DNA of 64,000 nucleotides, from positions 2,920,001 to 2,984,000 of the forward strand of contig NZ_CP047242.1 in NCBI RefSeq assembly GCF_009856605.1, written 5' to 3'. The translations under genes and the position numbers were made by a program. Source of the DNA: Trichormus variabilis 0441. Its GTDB lineage: Bacteria; Cyanobacteriota; Cyanobacteriia; Cyanobacteriales; Nostocaceae. Position 1 is the stretch's first letter. Every line of letters starts with the position of its first letter. Below, in pieces: positions 53,966 to 63,163 of this stretch. The notes beneath the pieces were generated by a model, which saw only the letters and a list, made by a program, of their open reading frames with translations, had not been told where the DNA came from and ran no database searches.

Positions 53966-55693
53966 GTAATGATTGCCAACTTTGCGATGATGAACGGCTG
54001 TCATTGCATGGACGTTAGCAACTCTGCCGACTTGAACAGTGCTGTAGATAATCCAATGGTCGCCACAGTCGATACGGCTGGTGATTTCGCATTCTGTGTA
54101 AGCTAGGGATTCTGCAAGAATGGGGGAACCGTCGGTGGCTGGGTAGGTTTTGATGCCTGCAAAGCGGTCTGCACCAGGGGCAAAGCGTTTGAGGAAATGT
54201 TTCATCAATCCTTGATAGTTATCTTCTTCCAGAACGTTCAAAACAAAGCGATCGCCTACGTGCATTAAGGATTCAATGGCGCGTTCTTTGGAGACAGCAA
54301 TGGCTACTCCTAAAGGATTGAGGCTAGCTTGTGTCACCCATGAGGCGAACATGGCACCTTGAATTTCTCCTTTTTTGGTAGTGATGATATATAAGCCAGT
54401 GCTAATCCGTCCTAAGGCTTTCTCTAAGTCGGTGTTGATGGATTTGATTTGTTTGATGGTGCGATCGCGTGTCAACCATTGCCCTATATCTGTACCAGCT
54501 TCCTCACAAAGTTGTTCTGTGGTTTGTGTGGGAGCTTCTTTAATTAAAATTGGGGGGAAAGCTTCAACTAGTCCCAATTCTTGAAACTTATTCCGTAAAG
54601 GAAAAACAGGTTCATCTTCTCCACCACCAGACTCTAATAAGCCTATGGCCTGTTTATGATGTACAGCCGCCAAGATAGTATTTAATGCTGCCTGGGCTGT
54701 CAGTGAATATTGGGATGGCATGGCGATGACTAAGCCAGATGCTTGAGCAACTAATTCTCTTACTTCTTGTGGTTCAGCAGTATTTAAGTCTATCAGTTCT
54801 ACCGCCACACCTGTTTTAGTACATCCATGCCCCAAAGTATGTACTAAATGTTCACTATAGCCATAATCTTCAGCATAAAACAAAGCAACTAATGTCTCTG
54901 TTTTAGCTTGTTCTAAACTCCAGTTTTGATACTTACCTAACCATTCGCTAATATGATTTTGTAGTAGAGGCCCGTGTCCTGTAGCCACTGTGTTGATTGT
55001 TAAGTTTTCAATGCGTTTTAAAGCTGCCAACACAGACCGAGCATTCGGCCCCATCAGACAATCATAGTAATATTTAAAATCTTCTTCAATGGCGAAGAAA
55101 TTTTCATCATAAGTCTGATCATCGCAATAGTGCATCCCAAACACATCACAAGTGTAGAGAATCCCTGTTTTGTGGTCATAGGTCAAAATTGTATCTGGCC
55201 AATGTAAATTAGGTGCAGAAACAAATTCTAAGTTGTGGCCATTACCTAAATCTAAGCGTTCTCCACTTTTCACCTGAAGGGATTTAAATGGTTGGTGAAC
55301 CATATTTTCTAAAAATTGAATTGCGACTTTAGCCCCAACAATAGTGATAGAGGGAGCTAGTTGCAAAATATCCTTCACTAAGCCGCTATGGTCTGGTTCT
55401 GTGTGACTAATAATCAAATAGTCTATTGTGTTTGGGTCAATTAATCCAGCAACTATCTCTAGATAGAGTTTCTCAAACTTGCGGTGTGAAGTGTCAACTA
55501 AAGCAATTTTTTCACCTTGAATTAAGAAAGAATTATATGTGGTGCCGTTACGTAAACCAAATTCAATATCGAAACGCTCTCGATCCCAATCCAGACAGCG
55601 AATAGCAGTTGTTTCAGCTGCAATTTCCACAGTTTGCACTGTCAAACGTCCTCTGTTGGCATTAGCTTGTGTATCTTCGGTGAGTGCAACCAT
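53963..55693 (-). CDS. flv4: Canonical flavodiiron protein (Flv4/Flv3 type)
   Basis: 576 residues, same three-domain layout as the downstream partner. The diiron site is canonical: HTEPDH, then HWPD, DVFG and GHGPLL. The flavodoxin domain begins ALFYAEDYGYSEHL and the flavin reductase domain ISTGLYIITTKKGE. Such proteins pass electrons from photosystem I or from NAD(P)H to oxygen, making water. The order canonical-PsiE-like-noncanonical matches flv4-sll0218-flv2. The start follows GGGAGA at 55703-55708. It is the first gene of the operon, so the promoter lies in 55694-55901. Confidence 0.78.
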   Translation of the reverse strand: MVALTEDTQANANRGRLTVQTVEIAAETTAIRCLDWDRERFDIEFGLRNGTTYNSFLIQGEKIALVDTSHRKFEKLYLEIVAGLIDPNTIDYLIISHTEPDHSGLVKDILQLAPSITIVGAKVAIQFLENMVHQPFKSLQVKSGERLDLGNGHNLEFVSAPNLHWPDTILTYDHKTGILYTCDVFGMHYCDDQTYDENFFAIEEDFKYYYDCLMGPNARSVLAALKRIENLTINTVATGHGPLLQNHISEWLGKYQNWSLEQAKTETLVALFYAEDYGYSEHLVHTLGHGCTKTGVAVELIDLNTAEPQEVRELVAQASGLVIAMPSQYSLTAQAALNTILAAVHHKQAIGLLESGGGEDEPVFPLRNKFQELGLVEAFPPILIKEAPTQTTEQLCEEAGTDIGQWLTRDRTIKQIKSINTDLEKALGRISTGLYIITTKKGEIQGAMFASWVTQASLNPLGVAIAVSKERAIESLMHVGDRFVLNVLEEDNYQGLMKHFLKRFAPGADRFAGIKTYPATDGSPILAESLAYTECEITSRIDCGDHWIIYSTVQVGRVANVHAMTAVHHRKVGNHY

Positions 55694-55901
55694 AGGTTTT
55701 CTCCCAAAAAATATGATTAAGTGTTAAATATTCTTCTTCTTATATTGAACTGAGAATCCTATTTGGTAAAATGCCAATTCCTGAAGCCATTTATTAGCAA
55801 AGTTTATTATTCATGGAAATTGCATTAGCATTGAAAATAATCAATGTTAATCATTGATAAGCTAACGCGCCCCTAAATTGCATAATTACTAACAAGGATC
55901 G

Positions 55902-56825
55902 ATGTCATTGACCTTTGTTCCTCCCCCAATACAAAAAATCAATAGTGAGATTGCTAATAACGCTGGTGTAGAAATTGATGTATTACGCCTTGATTTAATG
56001 CACCCGTGGGTAAACGGTAATAAGTGGTACAAGCTAAAATACAATCTCTTAGAAGCGAAAGAGAAAGGTTATACAACATTACTTACCTTTGGTGGTGCAT
56101 ATTCTAATCACATCTTTGCTACAGCCGCCGCAGGTAATCTGTTAGGTTTCCAGACTATTGGTGTGATTCGCGGGGAGGAAACCTTACCCTTAAATCCCAC
56201 ACTAAGTTTTGCCACAAAACAAGGTATGCAGCTTGTCTATGTGGACAGGGAAACCTATCGACAACGAAACAGCGCCACATTACACGCAGACTTAAGGAAA
56301 CGCTTCGGTGAGGTATTTATCATTCCTGAAGGTGGTAGTAATTTGAATGGTGTGCGCGGTTGTCTAGAAATCATCAGTGCCGCAACGCAAGCATTTAATA
56401 TTGTGTGTGTAGCTTGTGGTACAGCCACTACTCTAGCAGGTATCGCTCTGGCGCTGGAAGCAAAGCAACGTGTCATCGGTTTTCCTGTGTTAAAAAATGG
56501 GGGTTTTCTAGCAGAGGAAATTACTCAGTTTATGAATAATTATGTCGCGGCGGGGCTGCCCATTTCATCAAGTTCTCCCGCGCATTGGGAATTAGTTTGC
56601 GATTACCATTTTGGCGGTTACGCCAAGGTGAAAGATGATCTTATCGTGTTCAGTCAGCAGTTTACCCAAACCCACGGCGTACCCCTTGATTACGTGTATA
56701 CCGCGAAAATGTTTTATGGTGTGATGGACTTGTTAAAGCAAAGATATTTTACAAAAGGCGATCGCATCTTGATGATTCACACCGGTGGCTTACAAGGAAA
56801 TATCGGGATGAGTGAACGATTGTAA
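55902..56825 (+). CDS. PLP-dependent D-cysteine desulfhydrase/ACC deaminase-like enzyme
   Basis: 307 residues, fold type II PLP family. The cofactor lysine is in GNKWYKLKYN (Lys near 45-49). Supporting motifs are TFGGAYSNH, EGGSNLNGVRG and the glycine-rich HTGGLQGN at the end. The usual reaction is D-cysteine to pyruvate, H2S and ammonia; ACC deamination is the other option and needs other residues. It diverges from flv4 and precedes the GH10 gene. Confidence 0.83.
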   Translation: MSLTFVPPPIQKINSEIANNAGVEIDVLRLDLMHPWVNGNKWYKLKYNLLEAKEKGYTTLLTFGGAYSNHIFATAAAGNLLGFQTIGVIRGEETLPLNPTLSFATKQGMQLVYVDRETYRQRNSATLHADLRKRFGEVFIIPEGGSNLNGVRGCLEIISAATQAFNIVCVACGTATTLAGIALALEAKQRVIGFPVLKNGGFLAEEITQFMNNYVAAGLPISSSSPAHWELVCDYHFGGYAKVKDDLIVFSQQFTQTHGVPLDYVYTAKMFYGVMDLLKQRYFTKGDRILMIHTGGLQGNIGMSERL

Positions 56826-56960
56826 TAGTTTTTAGGAAGTATATTTTCTCTGATTGTTTAACATTTATTTTTTTATATTTCGTCAGTAAAACTGCTCTAA
56901 AAACTGTAAAACTTTAATGTGCAATATAATAACTCCTGTATTTTCTATTAGGTATTATTT

Positions 56961-58109
56961 ATGTTCCATCGGAGAAAATTTCTAAAGAGAGCAGGATACA
57001 CAACTCTATCTGCTTTCTTGACGATGGGGTTTTTACAAAGGGATAAACAGAGGGATATTCGTAGTACGGATATTGCGGCAATAAATACGAATTTTCCGTT
57101 GCAGCAATTAGCTGCTGCCAAAGGAAAACGCTATGGTGCAGCAGTTGACAGTGAAACTTTAAAAAAATATCCCGACTACGCAAAATTAATTGCCCGTGAA
57201 TGTTCAATTGTGACACCCAATGGCGAATTAAAGTGGAATGCCACTGAACCGCAGCCAGGATATTTTACTTTTGCAGCAGCTGATGCGATCGCCAACTTCT
57301 GCCAAAAGAATAACTTGAAAATGCACGGACATACCCTGTTCTGGAACATGGCAAAACCAGACTGGCTTCCTTACCCCCCCACTCTACCCATGATCGAACG
57401 GCACTTTAACGGCGTGATGGGGCATTATCGCCATAGTCAGGTTTTAACATCTTGGGATATCGCTAATGAAATTATTGCCTACAGTGAAGACGAAGCTAAG
57501 GCCTCTACCTATGGCTTACATAAAGGCGTAAAACCAGAATTAATTCGAGATGTGTTTTTAATCGCCGCTTCGATTGATAGCAGCAAGAAATTTTACCTCA
57601 ATGATTTCTCCATTGAAGGTGATACCTGGAAATCCAGGTATTTCTTAAAAATGATTGAGTATCTCAAGAATAATGGCGCGAAGATAGATGGAGCAGGTAT
57701 CCAGTCCCATCTGTGGTTTTCTACCAATTATCCTTTTGATGAAAAAGGATTTGTTGGTGTTTTAAAAAGGCTCAAAGAACTGGAAGTTAAACCAGTAATT
57801 ACCGAACTAGATATTATTATTGATACCCCTCTACCAGACACTATCGAAAAGCTCGATCAAATGGTGGCAGACTCTTATAAGCGATATCTTGACTTATGCT
57901 TTGCCAATGGAGTCGATACCATCATTACCTGGGGTATTACTGATCGCCATAGCTGGATACGTCACCCTGATTGGATGCCGCAAAAATTTAAGGGAAATCC
58001 CAGCTACCATAAGTTTTTGCGTCCACTTCCCTACGACGAGAATCTGAAACCTAAACTTGCTCGTAAAGCGATCGCCCAATCTTTTATCAAGGCTGCTGCT
58101 TCAATATGA
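56961..58109 (+). CDS. GH10 family glycosidase (endo-xylanase-like), Tat signal
   Basis: 382 residues. An RRKFLK twin-arginine motif and a short hydrophobic stretch (YTTLSAFLTMGF) at the N-terminus suggest Tat export. Catalytic residues are Glu170 (acid/base) in WDIANEI and Glu282 (nucleophile) in ITELDI. HGHTLFWNMAKPDWL is the family hallmark. GH10 enzymes cut beta-1,4-xylan; in cyanobacteria the true substrate may be own sheath or exopolysaccharide, in line with the neighbouring cluster. It is a single gene, intact. Confidence 0.9.
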   Translation: MFHRRKFLKRAGYTTLSAFLTMGFLQRDKQRDIRSTDIAAINTNFPLQQLAAAKGKRYGAAVDSETLKKYPDYAKLIARECSIVTPNGELKWNATEPQPGYFTFAAADAIANFCQKNNLKMHGHTLFWNMAKPDWLPYPPTLPMIERHFNGVMGHYRHSQVLTSWDIANEIIAYSEDEAKASTYGLHKGVKPELIRDVFLIAASIDSSKKFYLNDFSIEGDTWKSRYFLKMIEYLKNNGAKIDGAGIQSHLWFSTNYPFDEKGFVGVLKRLKELEVKPVITELDIIIDTPLPDTIEKLDQMVADSYKRYLDLCFANGVDTIITWGITDRHSWIRHPDWMPQKFKGNPSYHKFLRPLPYDENLKPKLARKAIAQSFIKAAASI

Positions 58110-58114
58110 TTCAA

Positions 58115-58206
58115 ATAGGCGCTATCTATTTGCTAGATAATAGCCTTCTTAAAAGCAGCTTCTTCAAGTCCATTCACATAGGTACTGCATATTTGCTAGA
58201 TAGTAG
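58115..58206. repeat. Two direct repeats of about 29 bases
   Basis: ATAGGCGCTATCTATTTGC (58115 on) and ATAGGTACTGCATATTTGC (58178 on), both continuing with TAGATARTAG, 63 bases apart. Each carries an imperfect dyad. Confidence 0.65.
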
Positions 58207-58254
58207 TTGTCATATTCCCCTTTCCAGCTAGAGGCATAAACCCCAATTTGAGAA

Positions 58255-58287
58255 GGGTGTAAGCGTTTTAACACCTACACCCCTTAT
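58255..58287. repeat. GGGTGTAAG hairpin repeat
   Basis: GGGTGTA and TACACCC arms around AGCGTTTTAACACC. The same core is inside the repeats at 22111 and 51150. It lies about 25 bases past the end of the glycosylphosphotransferase gene and may also act as a terminator. Confidence 0.6.
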
Positions 58288-58311
58288 TCAGAACCTTGAT
58301 GTTGATTCAAA

Positions 58312-59742
58312 TCAATGTGCGCCTGTCTTCTGGATCACAACTTTAAAGGTTTGTAACAAAATTCTCCAATCCAACCAGATAGACCAATTTTCGATATAGT
58401 CCATATCTAGTTTGAACGCGTCATCGAAATTATCAATGTTGGAACGTCCAGAAACCTGCCACAAACCAGTGATACCCGGAAGAACTTCTTGGCGAATAAA
58501 ATGATTATTCTGAAACTTCTGGACATCACGCATAGGTAAAGGACGAGGCCCGACAAGGCTCATTTCTCCCAAGAACACATTAAACAATTGTGGCAATTCA
58601 TCCAAACTATAACGGCGTAAGAATTTCCCAACTCTTGTGATGCGAGGGTCGTCTTTCATTTTGAAAAACACACCATCTTTCATTTCGTTTTTAGCTTCTA
58701 AAGAGGCTTGGATTTTTTCCGCATTCGTCACCATTGTCCGGAATTTCCAAATCTTAAAGGTTTGACGATGTAAACCAACACGTTCTTGCTTGAAGAATAC
58801 TGGCCCAGGAGAATCAAACTTGATCACCAAAGCGATCGCCACATATACGGGTAAAAGTAAAATGATGAGGATGGAGGAAAAACAAAGATCAAAAAATCGC
58901 TTCATCCAAAAATCACCACCAACAATCAGAGGTGCGGGGATTGTGGGGTAAAAGACCTCTCCAATCATATCGAACGTAGATTTAGGGAGGGAAAATTCAC
59001 TCATTGTTGGCAACAAACGCAAGGTAATTCCAGCGTTATAGAAATACCAGCAAAGGAACAACCGATTTTTGATAGTATCCCAAGCAATAAAAACTTCATC
59101 TACATTTTGAGCGTGAAGATATGCAAAGGTTCTTTCTCTATTAGCTAAATCTAAACATTTAGAGTTAGCATAACCTTGAATTGCGAAGTAATTCTCTCGT
59201 TCCAGTAGCTTTACATGGTAAGGCTCTTTTTCTTCACCATCAGCAATAATAAAAATCCGGTGACGTACTGCGCCTTTTTGACGGATTGAATTAGTAAAGA
59301 AGTTAAATAAATAACGAAAAGTGCAAATGAAGCTGATGGACAATAACCAATGCACTAGAAAAGTTGTATAGGGAATATAAGTGTTTTGTCCATAGAGAAC
59401 TTCTACAAATAACAACAATACAGATGATAAAGAAATGGCTTTAACTACACCTGCATAGTTCCGCCTATGAATACCAGCTTTATATAGCCCTGTTGTTTGA
59501 AATATAGCGATCGCCAAGCTCAAATCGAGCAGCATAAATGATATATTGTGTATCGAAAGTAATTCAATAGGATTACTAGATAAAACTGCTAGATTCCAGG
59601 CAGAGGCTATAAATATTGCATCCAGAAATACCAGAATTACTACACGCATTAATCTGATAAACAACCCTCTCTGGATTCTTGGACTGTTAGCAGAGCGTAA
59701 GTCTGGTTTTAAACTTTCTATAGAAACGTTACCAGAAACCAT
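58312..59742 (-). CDS. Exopolysaccharide polyprenyl glycosylphosphotransferase
   Basis: 476 residues. Four N-terminal membrane helices (about 30-150), a Rossmann-like middle domain (about 165-270), and a bacterial sugar transferase domain (280-476) that opens with a membrane helix (KRFFDLCFSSILIILLLP). Its motifs are FKIWKFRTM, RRYSLDELPQLFNV, EMSLVGPRP and LPGITGLWQVSGRS. It starts lipid-linked repeat units by moving a sugar phosphate to undecaprenyl phosphate. It is the likely priming enzyme of this cluster. HepC-like enzymes of heterocyst polysaccharide belong to the same class. Confidence 0.92.
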   Translation of the reverse strand: MVSGNVSIESLKPDLRSANSPRIQRGLFIRLMRVVILVFLDAIFIASAWNLAVLSSNPIELLSIHNISFMLLDLSLAIAIFQTTGLYKAGIHRRNYAGVVKAISLSSVLLLFVEVLYGQNTYIPYTTFLVHWLLSISFICTFRYLFNFFTNSIRQKGAVRHRIFIIADGEEKEPYHVKLLERENYFAIQGYANSKCLDLANRERTFAYLHAQNVDEVFIAWDTIKNRLFLCWYFYNAGITLRLLPTMSEFSLPKSTFDMIGEVFYPTIPAPLIVGGDFWMKRFFDLCFSSILIILLLPVYVAIALVIKFDSPGPVFFKQERVGLHRQTFKIWKFRTMVTNAEKIQASLEAKNEMKDGVFFKMKDDPRITRVGKFLRRYSLDELPQLFNVFLGEMSLVGPRPLPMRDVQKFQNNHFIRQEVLPGITGLWQVSGRSNIDNFDDAFKLDMDYIENWSIWLDWRILLQTFKVVIQKTGAH

Positions 59743-59998
59743 GAGTATATTATTCCTCCATCTTAATATTCAGCGTTGACAACAAAAAAATATCAGGTTT
59801 AATTTTACGGTTTATGCAAAATCAATCTTCCTAACAGTTTTAATAACATCCGTTTATTCTTTGAAAAAATCAAATAATCATGTTTTTACAGTTATTTATT
59901 CTGGAAAATATTGTAATTATTGGTATTTAGAAACACAGGTTTGAATCAACCTTACGTATTGATTACACTAATGTCAAAGTCTGACGAATAGTGACATC

Positions 59999-60772
59999 CT
60001 ATTTTGATTGACTAGATAGACTCCAAATTTCTCGTAAGAAAAGAGTGCCTAAAAACCACGGCTCAAGTAAATAACGTCTCCACAATCTAGTTGGTTCAGT
60101 CAACAACCTATACAACCATTCCAGCCCCATTCTTCCCATCCAACGAGGTGGCGTAGGTATTGCTCCTGCCACATAGTCTAGGCAAGCTCCACTGGTCAAA
60201 ATAGCATTGGGTTGAATACGTTCCAAATTTTGGGCAATCCAATGCTCTTGTCGTGGCATCCCCATCCCCACCATTAATACATGGGGTTTGTAATCATTGA
60301 TGGCTTTAATAACAGTGAGATTTTCTTCACTCTCTTCACTAGTATCAAAATAGCCGTGAGAGCAAGCAATTTGTAACCCAGGAAACTTTTGGCGCAAAAC
60401 ACTGGCTCCTTGTTCAGCAACTCCTGGTTTAGAACCTAGATAAAATATCCGCCAACCCTTACTGGCTGCTTCTTCCATGAGAGGCCATATCCAGTCCGCA
60501 TAGGTTACTCTCTGTTCTCTCTTCATCGGAAAACCTAGCAGCTTGCCAATGAAAACTATAGGCATACTATCAATATGGATGTATTCTGCCTTAGCATAAA
60601 AGGCTTGCATTTCTAAGTCTTTGTGGAATAGATAAAGGCTATGCAGGTTGTGATTAGCAATAATCCATTTTTTACCCTGCTCAATAGACTCCTCAATTAA
60701 ACAATTTAATTCAGGGATAGAAAGAGCATCTACTCGAACCCCAAGAAGTTTATAAGAAGGCCGATTCTTCAT
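59999..60772 (-). CDS. WecG/TagA/CpsF-family glycosyltransferase
   Basis: About 257 residues from the ATG at 60772 (MKNRPSYKLLGVRVDAL); the frame begins 13 codons earlier. Family motifs are NHNLHSLYL, IDSMPIVFIGK, FYLGSKPGVAEQ and VGMGMPRQEHWI. GT26 enzymes add N-acetylmannosaminuronate or N-acetylmannosamine to lipid-linked GlcNAc. It probably makes the second step after the priming transferase. Confidence 0.88.
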   Translation of the reverse strand: MKNRPSYKLLGVRVDALSIPELNCLIEESIEQGKKWIIANHNLHSLYLFHKDLEMQAFYAKAEYIHIDSMPIVFIGKLLGFPMKREQRVTYADWIWPLMEEAASKGWRIFYLGSKPGVAEQGASVLRQKFPGLQIACSHGYFDTSEESEENLTVIKAINDYKPHVLMVGMGMPRQEHWIAQNLERIQPNAILTSGACLDYVAGAIPTPPRWMGRMGLEWLYRLLTEPTRLWRRYLLEPWFLGTLFLREIWSLSSQSK

Positions 60773-60920
60773 GGCTTGTAAATATTTTGTAAATCTAAGA
60801 GTCTGGAACACACAAAAGCTAAGGTTTTTATAATTAATCGGTTAAGTCTATATTATCATTGACCTACGTAAAAATACTAAGTTTTTTGGTTAAATATCTT
60901 GTGAAGAGAGATAAATATTG

Positions 60921-62072
60921 TTAAGAGTCTATTGTCTTCATCAGTATTTCTGCTGTATGCTTGCTCCTTGCACTCCAAGAATATTTTTCTTTAATCAAAA
61001 AATATGCTTGTTGGACAAGCTGTTGATATTCATCGATATTTCTAGTAGCGTCCACAATAGTATTAGCAACTTCTTCGCAAGAGTATCCAGATATTAAAAG
61101 ATGCTCTTTGTGACGAAAGTCTTCTAAACCTCGCAAGCCTTCTGGTGTTGAGACAACTAACTTTTTACTAGCAAAAAAATCTAAAGCTTTATTACGAGCG
61201 CCACCTGCTACCGCTTGCTTAGGAAATGGCAGCAAGGCAATATCTGCATATTGAAGATGCTCAAGGAAATCTTCACGTTTAGGTAGAAACCCTAAGAAAG
61301 AAATATTAGAGGGAATGGGTTCTGCAATATCGCTACTATCCCTACCAATGACGATAAAATGAATGTTTTGCTGATGACTCTCAAGGGATTTTGCCACCTC
61401 CATAGTCATTGATACAGACATATCATTAGTAGGGAACTGAAATGTTTTAGGAGCAATAACAACGACTATTTTAGCTGGTCTCAAGGCTTGGTAAGGGTCT
61501 TTAGCCAAACGAGATTCATTATTCAGTAGGTCTTCAGCTACTCCATTACCTATACAATAAATATTTTGAGGATTCTTACCATACCACTGGGAAATTAGTT
61601 GAGGTGTTGATTCACCAGCCGCAATTATTGGGCATCCAGAGAACACTAATAGTCCTTGAGCAATATACGTTTTAATTAATTGGGTAAATTCTTTAAAAGG
61701 ATTGGCTACTGAAAACAAGCGTGTCCAATATTCATATGGTGAAAAAGTATGAAAATCTAAGACCAGGGAAAAATTATTCTTTTTCTTCAACTTAGTTGCA
61801 ATGAGAGCAGCTAAACTAGGTAATGTTTCTTGAGCATAGATAATATCTGGTGCAAACTCATCAATACACTTTTGAATATTTTGAATGTACGACTTCAGAC
61901 TGCGTGAGCCAATAGAAAGAGAAGGGGCATAGTCTACAGCCGAACAATCTAGACCCAACTGAAAAACTTGAAAATATTCCGTGAGATTCTGTCCTAAGTA
62001 AAAAGGTCTAGTAAAAGCGCCAAATGGTTGGCTAGAGTCAAGGTTAGAAACAACAAGTAAGCGTTTACCCAT
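60921..62072 (-). CDS. GT4-like glycosyltransferase
   Basis: 383 residues. GT-B type with VVVIAPKTFQFPTN, NIHFIVIGRDSSD, FLGFLPKREDFLEHLQYADIALLPF and AGGARNKALDFFASKKLVVSTPEG in the C-terminal half. The N-terminal part has DIIYAQETLPSLAAL. The E-x7-E pair of classical GT4 enzymes is not obvious, so the class is less certain. Part of the polysaccharide block. Confidence 0.8.
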   Translation of the reverse strand: MGKRLLVVSNLDSSQPFGAFTRPFYLGQNLTEYFQVFQLGLDCSAVDYAPSLSIGSRSLKSYIQNIQKCIDEFAPDIIYAQETLPSLAALIATKLKKKNNFSLVLDFHTFSPYEYWTRLFSVANPFKEFTQLIKTYIAQGLLVFSGCPIIAAGESTPQLISQWYGKNPQNIYCIGNGVAEDLLNNESRLAKDPYQALRPAKIVVVIAPKTFQFPTNDMSVSMTMEVAKSLESHQQNIHFIVIGRDSSDIAEPIPSNISFLGFLPKREDFLEHLQYADIALLPFPKQAVAGGARNKALDFFASKKLVVSTPEGLRGLEDFRHKEHLLISGYSCEEVANTIVDATRNIDEYQQLVQQAYFLIKEKYSWSARSKHTAEILMKTIDS

Positions 62073-62191
62073 AGGAAGATTGAGATATTTTTTCTAATTT
62101 AAGGTAGGTATTTTTTCAGATTTGTTCAATTATTTACTAGAAGTAATATCTCTTATGCAACTACATTTGATAAATACCTCTACAGGAGTAA

Positions 62192-63085
62192 TTAAACTTC
62201 TGGCTTAGGTTCTTTTGGGTCTTCAGAGAAGGTAGGAGAAGTTGCCAAATTCTTGTAACCAATGATTGCTCTGATATAAGGCAAAAACCAATAAAATACC
62301 CAGAATGGCCCAGAGTGTCTGCTACAAAATGTAGTCCAGGGTTGCAACGGAAATCCTTTAATTTGTAGAATTTTTCGCAAGCGTTCTAATACAGTAAGAT
62401 TTGTATCTACCCAGCTATTCCGGAAGGAATTTTTATTACAAGTACCTATATAACCGGGTGCTGCCCATACGTGACAACCTAATTTACGCGCTCTGAGAGC
62501 GTAATCCAAATCTCCCAAACTGTGAATAAAAGCAGTATCAATATTACCAACTTTCAGGGTGACACTGTGAGGAATGAGAACGCAGTTGCCGTACATAGCA
62601 TCACATTTTTGTACATCTAAAGTTGGTTCTAAAAATTCAAATTTGTTAGAATACCACTTTTTCGATTTCACAGCTCCGCCATAAGTGGCTTGCTTCGTAA
62701 TCGGGTCTTGAGTAGAACCGACTACAATTGATTGCTCGTAACCTTGTGCTGCCAAATTTTGATGAACCTGCAATAACTTCTCTAAAGCATCAGCTTCGAG
62801 AAATGTGTCGTCATTCAACCACAGGTAGTAATCATACTGATTTTTTATCGCTTCACCAAAGGCCAGGTGCATTCCCCCAACCCAGAATAAATTACCATCC
62901 CCCTGAAGGATTTTGACATTTGGATATTCTGCTTTAATTAACTCTGCTGTACCATCAGTGCTACCATCATCAGTTAAATAAACATCAAAATGATTTGTTT
63001 GTTGATATAGAGCTTGCAAACAAGCAAGAGTGGTATTACGTCTGTTGTGGCAAGTCATGATTACCGCTAGGGTTGGCTGCTCCAT
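62192..63085 (-). CDS. GT2-family glycosyltransferase (rhamnosyltransferase-like)
   Basis: About 297 residues from the ATG at 63085, preceded by GAGGTAAATGAG; the frame begins 11 codons earlier. GT-A motifs are AVIMTCHNRRNTTLACLQ, VYLTDDGSTDGT, DYYLWLNDDTFLE (metal site) and HSLGDLDYALRARKLG. It resembles rhamnosyltransferase-type enzymes, but sugar specificity cannot be read. It follows the partial gene at the right edge with a gap of about 80 bases. Confidence 0.86.
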   Translation of the reverse strand: MEQPTLAVIMTCHNRRNTTLACLQALYQQTNHFDVYLTDDGSTDGTAELIKAEYPNVKILQGDGNLFWVGGMHLAFGEAIKNQYDYYLWLNDDTFLEADALEKLLQVHQNLAAQGYEQSIVVGSTQDPITKQATYGGAVKSKKWYSNKFEFLEPTLDVQKCDAMYGNCVLIPHSVTLKVGNIDTAFIHSLGDLDYALRARKLGCHVWAAPGYIGTCNKNSFRNSWVDTNLTVLERLRKILQIKGFPLQPWTTFCSRHSGPFWVFYWFLPYIRAIIGYKNLATSPTFSEDPKEPKPEV

Positions 63086-63163
63086 CTCATTTACCTCATA
63101 TAATTTTCCGGAAAACAATAGTTAAAAATCAGAAACTTTCCGTTATTTTTGCAGATTTGATTT

